Origin: a candidate division WWE3 bacterium
GTDB taxonomy: Bacteria; Patescibacteriota; WWE3; 2-01-FULL-39-13
DNA length: 13,025 bases
Direction: 5' to 3'
Assembly (NCBI GenBank): GCA_027002375.1
Contig: JALWZX010000059.1
Coordinates: 1-13,025 of the forward strand
The position numbers and the translations under genes were made by a program. Under the pieces are notes generated by a model that was given only the letters and a program-made list of their open reading frames with translations, did not search any database and was not told the origin of the DNA. Each line of letters starts with the position of its first letter. Within the stretch, counting starts at the first letter, position 1. This document shows positions 7,040 through 13,025 of the stretch, piece after piece.

Positions 7040-10000
7040 ACCTTTGTAAATAGACACATCTAGGCTATTGTTGTTATCGTTTCGATTATCGCCATAAACA
7101 TTATCTAGTATTCTAAAGTTTAGTTTTTCATAGTCATTTAATTGTTGACCAAGGTAATATTTATAATCACTTGCCGGATAATCACTCCAATTTGTTGGTG
7201 TATTGTTAATCATTATACCTAACCAACCTGTGTGTGGCGGGTTAAAATCATTAACGTTTATCTTTGGGAAATACGGACCTGTGTATCCATCAGATGCTAA
7301 TCTTTCAGAAAAGTTTGCATCTGATTTTAACCCGCTGTTACCGCGATAATAATAGTAACCACTTGCAACTAACACATAACTACCCGGTGCCAGTTCTTCA
7401 GAATAAACTGGATCACCACCCTGAACTGGAACTTTAATATCATTCATATCTTCACCCAATAAACTTACATTCCACCCGCTCAATCTTCTACCCTTTGTAT
7501 CTTCTTTACAAACTGTAACAGTGCTCGTTTTTACTTTTACAGGGCAACTTGCTAAATCGTTTATAGATCTAGTACTGTCTGCTATTTGATTAACACTTGA
7601 AGCAAAATCAAATGAAAATAATCTCTCAGCATTATCTGTTGCATAGAATTTGCCGTTGTCTTTGTAAACCATACCTGTTGACTGAATGTCGGTATCTCTT
7701 ACTTCTGTAGCTTCTAGTGTAGCTATATTAATTTTGTAAAGTTTTCCACCTTTAACATGCGCGTACAAATCGCCATGATCGTCAAATGTCAAATCGCCAC
7801 CCGATCTTGTAATTGCATCAACCTTACCTAACTCAGTAGCTACTGCAGTTGAAGTATTTATTGTGTATAAGAAACTATCTGAACTCATTGCATATAATTT
7901 TCCGTTTTGATCAAATGCTAATTTATCTATTACCTTTTTAATACCTGTGTTTCCTACTAAAACATTAGTTCGTGAGTTGATGTCGTAATATGCAAGTCTC
8001 TTGTTACCATTATTATTACTTGACCATCTTTCAATATAATAAACATTTCCTGTCGTTGGCTCAGACGCAGCTGCAGATGAACCAAACATTAACGTATCAA
8101 TCAATGTTTCAGTTCCTGTTGATAAATCTATTGTTGAAATTGCACCACTATTATTAACACTAAAATCTTCTGCACATGATTCAAGTGCTGAGCAACCTAA
8201 ATGTCTTAATGATATCGTACCTTTGTCGTTTGCGGTTGTTATAGCAAAATCAAAAACTACAGATGTTGGTAAGTTTTCATCTGCAAGTTTAAATACATCT
8301 AGATGACACCCAGAACCACAGTTACTTTCGTTTTCTAATTTGTCAAAACCAATACCTTCAGTTAATGCTGTGACTTCCCCCTTATAAAATTCTATAGTAC
8401 CTGCAAATGCTTGATAACTATTATCGTCTTTTTTGAGCAAACTAATCGTTAAATCGCCATCGTCATAAGTTAACACTGCCCCCTCAGTTTGATCTGAAGT
8501 TGTAGCACCTGGCTCTAGAACAAACCATTCATTCTTAGGTGCAAGCTTATTACCATACCAAACATCACCTTCGTAATCTGTATTAATCTTTACAAACATT
8601 TGATTCTCGTCACAAACTGGCTTAGATGGTTGAATTTCTTCAACACATTTATAAACATTTAAGTCTATTGTGCCTTCGTTATCACTTAAACAACTTTGAT
8701 TACTACAATTACTTTCATACCAATCATCATACCAATCGCTTATTACAAATTCTACGTTTGTATTTACGGGGAAATTAAGCGTTCCACTATATGTATGAGA
8801 TGAATTGTAGTCTCCCCAATCTATAATTCCGTAACCATTACCCAAATTACCAATTACTGATGTTACACCTCTATTCACACCATACGTGCCAAAATTGCTA
8901 TTATCTGATGTATTTGAATATGCGTATGCGGCATCTGCCCTTCTTTCGCCATTACTGCCAAAACCATAATCACCGTTGGCTTCTAATACATATGTTTGAT
9001 TCTGTGCAAACTCATAAGTTGCAACATTACCTTGATGGCCATCTAAAGTTAGAGTATCAGTTAAAATCTGTTTCGTGTTAGTTGGGCATTGATTTCCACC
9101 AAACTCATATATAGGAACTAATTGGCATGTGCTTGTACAGAAGTAACCATCTTCTACACCTGCTTCACCATCACACTCTTCGTCTTCGTCTACAATACCA
9201 TTACCACATAATTGTGGCTCTTCTGGTTGTAAATCATTTTCACAAGTTTGTGAGATGCCTTTTACTGCATCTAGGTCAAACCCATCTGCAGTACTTTGAT
9301 GTAATGAATAATCAGTTGAATCAACAACTTTTATATATTGCACCCAAGTAAACCCTACATGGCCGAAATCTATTGTGGCTTCTTCAGATGTATTTGTAAC
9401 CTCACCTATATAAACCCAAGGTTGTGCATCAACTTGTTTTACATACACCTTAGCTTTCTCTTCTGGATATGTTGACCTACCATATGTTGTTTCATAAAGT
9501 ACTAAATCGTCACCAGAAATACCAGAAATATCTGTGATTGGATGTTCAAGTTCAACTTCAATATCACCGTTTACACCTATGCTAAAGAATATGCCATCAT
9601 TTTCACCTAATACGCTATCTGGGTTACTTCTATCTGATGATATTGTGTTACCAGCTTTGGTTGTACCTTGATTACTTGAGATGACTTCATTTGCCCAAGC
9701 TGAATCGCCTTCTACACATGCGGGACCTAAATACTCAACTTCACAAATATTGCTCCAATCTGACTGTAATTCATCTGTATCAACAACATCATCGTCATCA
9801 TCATCTACCCATGCCATAACTCTTGATTGATAAACACCAGGCGTACCTGGGTTACCACCAAATGTTCTAAAGTTTGTATATTCATTTGTGTAAACTTCAT
9901 GACCCTGCCAACTTGAATTGCTTGGTGTTGTAAACTGTCTTAAATACTTTAAGTTGTCGTAATCAGTATCATCTGACATTCTCCAATGAACTGATATATG

Positions 10001-12823
10001 GTTAATGTTTGTACTACCACCCATGCAAGCAATTTCATTTGCGTCTGGATAGTGTGGTACTGAACCATCATCACCATCACCGTTATCTTCATTGTAACCC
10101 GTTTGAATTGGTGCCATTAGTACTGGTGATACTTCATTTTCAGTATTTTCTCTATTGTAAAAATTAATATTACCTAATTCACACATTTCTTTATCTGAAA
10201 CTGATTTAACAGTTACATTATCAACAAACATTCCAAATGAATCGGGTGTACCTATTTCTGTAAATTGAAGTGAAGCAAATTTTGGTTCACCTGTTGGAAC
10301 AACATTAAAAGTAAATGTCTCATGATGCCATTGTGGTTGAGATAAACCAACGCCTGATGCAGAATGTTCTTCTTCATAATCATCACTTAAATTATCACCA
10401 GTTAATGTTACTTTTATTTGATTATCTTCTATACCTGGCCTTGGTGACCAATCATAACTTAACTCATATTGCATGCCATTGCTCTCTGTATTTGAACAAA
10501 GTGATGTTAAAACTTGATAAATTTTCACGTTTGCGGGTTCACCAGATGCATATCCCCAATCTGTATCGAGTTCGGCATACTGTTTACCCTCTTTTGCTAC
10601 CCACCCATTTACACTTCTTTGCAGTTCTAAAAGTGCTGTATCAGGTCGAGTTTCACCATTATATTCTGAACTACCACCAAACCATAAGACTTCCCAACCC
10701 AACTCATCATACCCATTTGGAAACAATTGCCAATTTGATGTAACTATAGGTGATTCGAAACCACCATTTGTTACTAAATTACCTTCTGGGTAGTAATATT
10801 CACCATCATTAGTTAAATAAACAATGTAAGACGTTGCACCCATTGGTGTATAATCACTTGCTTCATGATCTGTATCTTCAGCAACTCTGTAAACGCCATT
10901 TGGCAATTCATCAAATGAATAACTACCATCGCTACTAGTTGTTGTAGATTCGTAATCTTTACAATCTTTTGTTATATCGTCATCAACAAATTTGCATAAA
11001 TTTATTGGCCAACCTTCTATGGTGCCACCGATTCTATATGCGAGTTTTTGACCATTAATTTCGTGTAAAGTTTCTTCAACTGTTATTGCTTCTTTTTTCA
11101 CATATGCTTCACTACAATATTTACATGTTCCTAATCTGGGATTTCTGCATTGGGTACGACGACAAATACCATTATTTGGTCTGCTTACATTACAACCACT
11201 ACCACCATTATTTAAATTGTCTCCACAATCACATTCACGATTTGGTGATATTTTAACAGTTAAGTCATAAGTGCCTGCATCTGTAGGTGCTGTAATATCA
11301 AATGTTTCTGTAAAAACTTTGACTCTTGCATATGCCACATGTGCTTGATCGTTTATATGGCACTGCCAATCTCCGTCGCCTATTTTGTAAGCAGTTGAAC
11401 GCCACGAAAACCTTCTTAACCTTGCTTTAACTTTAACACCGACTGTTTCGCCACTATTAACTGTAGTGGTATTACCATTATCAACCTTCACTTTTGTAAT
11501 TTTGTATATGTACATCGGCCACGGAAACCACACGGTAAAGTGATCAACATTTGTGGCTTTAACTGTATTTTCATCTGTATCTACATCAACATCTACGTCT
11601 GAATCATCTGTTACATCTTTTACAACATCATCATTTTTTAGCTTGTTAACATCTTCTAAATCGTCTTTATCTTCTACATAGCCTATTGTTACGTCGTCAC
11701 CACTCACCTCATCATCAACAGGAAACGTTAATGCATATTCAAATGTTTCATTTTCCATTGGTGATGTAATATCGTAAGCCTTGTCTGTAAGTGATCCTAG
11801 AGCTTCTTTTTGTTCGTCGGTAAGTTCTATGACTTCCACATCAATATATCTTGTATCTTCAGCATTTTTATCTGTATCTATTTTTGTAAATTTTATTGTT
11901 GGAAATTTATCATCTTCTGCCTCTTCAAAGTCAAACTTGTACTCCTCACCCTCTTTTACATAAATTCTATATTTATTGTCGTCGAGTTTTTGCCATTTAC
12001 CATATGTAATTTCAGTTTTGTCTGTATTGTTTTTATCTGTTGTATTTTCGTTATTATTCTTATCAGTATTATTTTCTGTATCTCTGTTTTGGTTTTCTTT
12101 GTTGTTATCCGTTGCTGAGCTTTCGGCTACCACAGATTTTTGGTCTTTTGTGTTATCTGTGTTGCCTGTTTTTTCTGTAGTTTCTGTGCTTTCAGCATCT
12201 TTTGATTCTTCTGTACCTACTGTTTTCTCTGTATCTTTAGGTAAATTATCTTCGACGTTGGTTACATCTTGTTTTTCTGTTTCATTATTTTCTTTTGGCT
12301 GATCTGAGTCAGTGTTATCATCTTGATCTTGTCTAATTTCATCATTTTCTGCTTGATCTTCTTTAGGTTGATCTGAATCATTTGATTGATCAGAACCCTG
12401 TTTCTCGTTTTCTGATTGATCGTTTGTTTCTTCTTTTACTTCTGCATCATCTTTAGATCGTTCTTTTGGTTGTTCATTTGGTTGTTCTTTAGATTCGTCT
12501 TGCGATTCTGTATCAGATGAATCTTTTTGTTCTGTTGCCGATTCTGCATCTTGTTCTTCTTTTGGTTTGTCTTTGGAACCTTCATTTGAGTCTTCTTTTG
12601 GCTCGGTCGATTCTTCTTTGGAATTCGAATCTTCTTTGACTTCCACCTTAACAACATCAAAAGAATCTTCTTTGGTGTCTGCCGACTCTTCTACTTGATG
12701 TGTGTCTTGTTGGGCATAAACATTATTAGGGGGAACTGCATAAACTAACGGCAAAAAGGTTTGAAATACCATTGAAAAAAGCGCTATAAAATCAAGGTAT
12801 TTAAAAATGCCTGTTTTATTCAT
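7037..12823 (-). CDS. Giant secreted mosaic surface protein, N-terminal part
   Basis: The 1928 residues start with a signal peptide (basic end, hydrophobic core about 12-29, likely cut after A29 or A37). Order: a highly acidic low-complexity region (41-270); beta-rich segments ending DHFTVWF (271-433); a domain with a seven-cysteine insert (531-570); an SdrD/Cna-B-like domain (about 598-650, DGSYSFDELPNGVYRV); a jelly-roll carbohydrate-binding-like domain opening NLVTNGGFE (682-875); Ig-like segments with a six-Asp run (1007-1012); a DUF4215-like motif CGNGIVDEDEECDG...CTSTCQL (1206-1235); a LecA/PA14-like domain (about 1251-1393); a further beta-rich module (1401-1545); beta-propeller-like repeats of the form LYxINxxTxxATxLG (about 1555-1755); and a Cna-B-like half-domain (from 1766) carrying another lectin-like insert, cut by TAG. 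The domain names are pattern-based. The likely role is adhesion or carbohydrate binding at the cell surface, inferred. No Shine-Dalgarno precedes the ATG. Confidence 0.88.
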   Translation of the reverse strand: MNKTGIFKYLDFIALFSMVFQTFLPLVYAVPPNNVYAQQDTHQVEESADTKEDSFDVVKVEVKEDSNSKEESTEPKEDSNEGSKDKPKEEQDAESATEQKDSSDTESQDESKEQPNEQPKERSKDDAEVKEETNDQSENEKQGSDQSNDSDQPKEDQAENDEIRQDQDDNTDSDQPKENNETEKQDVTNVEDNLPKDTEKTVGTEESKDAESTETTEKTGNTDNTKDQKSVVAESSATDNNKENQNRDTENNTDKNNNENTTDKNNTDKTEITYGKWQKLDDNKYRIYVKEGEEYKFDFEEAEDDKFPTIKFTKIDTDKNAEDTRYIDVEVIELTDEQKEALGSLTDKAYDITSPMENETFEYALTFPVDDEVSGDDVTIGYVEDKDDLEDVNKLKNDDVVKDVTDDSDVDVDVDTDENTVKATNVDHFTVWFPWPMYIYKITKVKVDNGNTTTVNSGETVGVKVKARLRRFSWRSTAYKIGDGDWQCHINDQAHVAYARVKVFTETFDITAPTDAGTYDLTVKISPNRECDCGDNLNNGGSGCNVSRPNNGICRRTQCRNPRLGTCKYCSEAYVKKEAITVEETLHEINGQKLAYRIGGTIEGWPINLCKFVDDDITKDCKDYESTTTSSDGSYSFDELPNGVYRVAEDTDHEASDYTPMGATSYIVYLTNDGEYYYPEGNLVTNGGFESPIVTSNWQLFPNGYDELGWEVLWFGGSSEYNGETRPDTALLELQRSVNGWVAKEGKQYAELDTDWGYASGEPANVKIYQVLTSLCSNTESNGMQYELSYDWSPRPGIEDNQIKVTLTGDNLSDDYEEEHSASGVGLSQPQWHHETFTFNVVPTGEPKFASLQFTEIGTPDSFGMFVDNVTVKSVSDKEMCELGNINFYNRENTENEVSPVLMAPIQTGYNEDNGDGDDGSVPHYPDANEIACMGGSTNINHISVHWRMSDDTDYDNLKYLRQFTTPSNSSWQGHEVYTNEYTNFRTFGGNPGTPGVYQSRVMAWVDDDDDDVVDTDELQSDWSNICEVEYLGPACVEGDSAWANEVISSNQGTTKAGNTISSDRSNPDSVLGENDGIFFSIGVNGDIEVELEHPITDISGISGDDLVLYETTYGRSTYPEEKAKVYVKQVDAQPWVYIGEVTNTSEEATIDFGHVGFTWVQYIKVVDSTDYSLHQSTADGFDLDAVKGISQTCENDLQPEEPQLCGNGIVDEDEECDGEAGVEDGYFCTSTCQLVPIYEFGGNQCPTNTKQILTDTLTLDGHQGNVATYEFAQNQTYVLEANGDYGFGSNGERRADAAYAYSNTSDNSNFGTYGVNRGVTSVIGNLGNGYGIIDWGDYNSSHTYSGTLNFPVNTNVEFVISDWYDDWYESNCSNQSCLSDNEGTIDLNVYKCVEEIQPSKPVCDENQMFVKINTDYEGDVWYGNKLAPKNEWFVLEPGATTSDQTEGAVLTYDDGDLTISLLKKDDNSYQAFAGTIEFYKGEVTALTEGIGFDKLENESNCGSGCHLDVFKLADENLPTSVVFDFAITTANDKGTISLRHLGCSALESCAEDFSVNNSGAISTIDLSTGTETLIDTLMFGSSAAASEPTTGNVYYIERWSSNNNGNKRLAYYDINSRTNVLVGNTGIKKVIDKLAFDQNGKLYAMSSDSFLYTINTSTAVATELGKVDAITRSGGDLTFDDHGDLYAHVKGGKLYKINIATLEATEVRDTDIQSTGMVYKDNGKFYATDNAERLFSFDFASSVNQIADSTRSINDLASCPVKVKTSTVTVCKEDTKGRRLSGWNVSLLGEDMNDIKVPVQGGDPVYSEELAPGSYVLVASGYYYYRGNSGLKSDANFSERLASDGYTGPYFPKINVNDFNPPHTGWLGIMINNTPTNWSDYPASDYKYYLGQQLNDYEKLNFRILDNVYGDNRNDNNNSLDVSIYKG
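12014..12703 (-). repeat. Coding low-complexity region (acidic Lys/Glu/Asp/Ser/Asn/Gln stalk)
   Basis: This DNA encodes residues 41-270 of the surface protein, composed almost only of E, D, K, S, T, N, Q and P, with degenerate short motifs such as DQPKE (151-155 and 174-178) and TDKNN. The plus strand is correspondingly rich in TTCTTT and TCTGT words. No exact long tandem unit is seen. The encoded segment is expected to be disordered and strongly negative. Such a stretch is prone to length change by slippage. Confidence 0.7.
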
Positions 12824-12868
12824 TTTTATTTTGTTTTGGACAGGTGAAAGAACAACTAGGATACAGCG

Positions 12869-12898
12869 AAACTTTCACGACTTCAGTTGTGAAAGTTT
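12869..12898. repeat. Perfect inverted repeat upstream of the giant surface gene
   Basis: AAACTTTCAC, 10 bases, GTGAAAGTTT. The inner bases extend the stem (one G-T plus two further pairs), leaving a TTCA loop. It lies 45 bases upstream of the surface-gene ATG and about 90 bases before the divergent gene. It has no adjacent T-run on either strand. Candidate roles are an operator in the shared intergenic region, a 5' leader structure, or a terminator shielding the two divergent genes. Confidence 0.5.
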
Positions 12899-12980
12899 GG
12901 GAGCGTTCATTTTCTGGCGCTTAAATTCTTCAAATAGGTTGTATTCATATATCAAATTGCTAATTTAACTGAGTGAAGCA

Positions 12981-13004
12981 TACTTGTTTTATGAAAAACA
13001 AGTA
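12981..13004 (+). promoter_or_regulatory. Hairpin with the start codon in its loop
   Basis: TACTTGTTTT, loop ATGA, AAAACAAGTA: a perfect 10-bp inverted repeat whose 4-base loop begins with the ATG of the plus-strand gene at 12991. In RNA this would hold the start codon and first codons in a stem-loop. Start-region sequestration is known in several insertion sequences as protection against readthrough transcripts; its use here is inferred. Confidence 0.5.
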
Positions 13005-13025
13005 TAAATGTCCAACCTGTAAATC
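12991..13025 (+). CDS. 5' end of a gene with a CPxC zinc-ribbon start (partial, possible transposase)
   Basis: Only eleven codons are visible: MKNKYKCPTCK, after which the window ends. A CPxC pair this close to the N-terminus is half of a zinc ribbon, a layout common in transposases such as IS1595- or ISL3-type, but also in other small DNA-binding or regulatory proteins. The start is chosen because the ATG opens the frame leading into CPTC. No Shine-Dalgarno precedes it, and the ATG lies in the loop of a perfect hairpin. Divergent transcription from the surface gene leaves 167 bases between the two starts. Identity is unproven. Confidence 0.4.
   Translation, partial: MKNKYKCPTCK

Noticed and set aside
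1..13025. CRISPR array, rRNA or complete tRNA genes
   Set aside because: No regularly spaced exact repeats and no rRNA or tRNA sequence patterns were found on either strand by reading.

Overview
The window is AT-rich bacterial DNA. It looks like a member of the Candidate Phyla Radiation (Patescibacteria). That call rests on three things: a DnaX of the style seen in that group, a very large mosaic surface protein built from SdrD/Cna-B-like and lectin-like modules next to a sortase, and start codons with no recognisable Shine-Dalgarno sequence. The lineage within that radiation cannot be fixed from the sequence. The code looks standard: TAA ends dnaX, the sortase and the surface locus, and TGA ends pth at its expected length.

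Layout. Positions 1-119 hold the 3' end of a transposase, probably IS30-like. Positions 120-546 hold no convincing gene, are richer in G+C than their surroundings, and contain a consensus -35/-10 promoter on the minus strand that points back into the insertion sequence. From 547 to 12823 every gene is on the minus strand. In transcription order these are a giant secreted surface protein (12823 to 7037), its in-frame continuation (to 3845), a sortase (3757-3086), peptidyl-tRNA hydrolase (3013-2447) and the DNA polymerase III tau/gamma subunit (2301-547). At the right edge a divergent plus-strand gene starts at 12991 with a CPxC zinc-ribbon motif and runs off the window.

How it fits together. 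The surface locus and sortase form a plausible pair: the giant protein carries an N-terminal signal peptide and an LPATG sorting signal, and the sortase would attach it to the envelope. Two features are odd. First, one TAG codon (7037-7039) breaks a single Cna-B-like domain. Without it the frame is one open reading frame of 2992 codons, and the downstream half alone has an LPXTG signal but no export signal. Second, the LPATG signal, its membrane helix and its basic tail run in frame, with no stop, into a second signal-peptide-like segment (AKA|EE), two Ig/FN3-like domains and a C-terminal membrane anchor. The product therefore looks like an LPXTG protein fused to a second membrane-anchored secreted protein.

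Two perfect 10-bp inverted repeats lie in the divergent region at 12824-12990 and into the right-hand gene. One of them places that gene's ATG in its loop. A very GC-rich hairpin separates the surface gene from the sortase.
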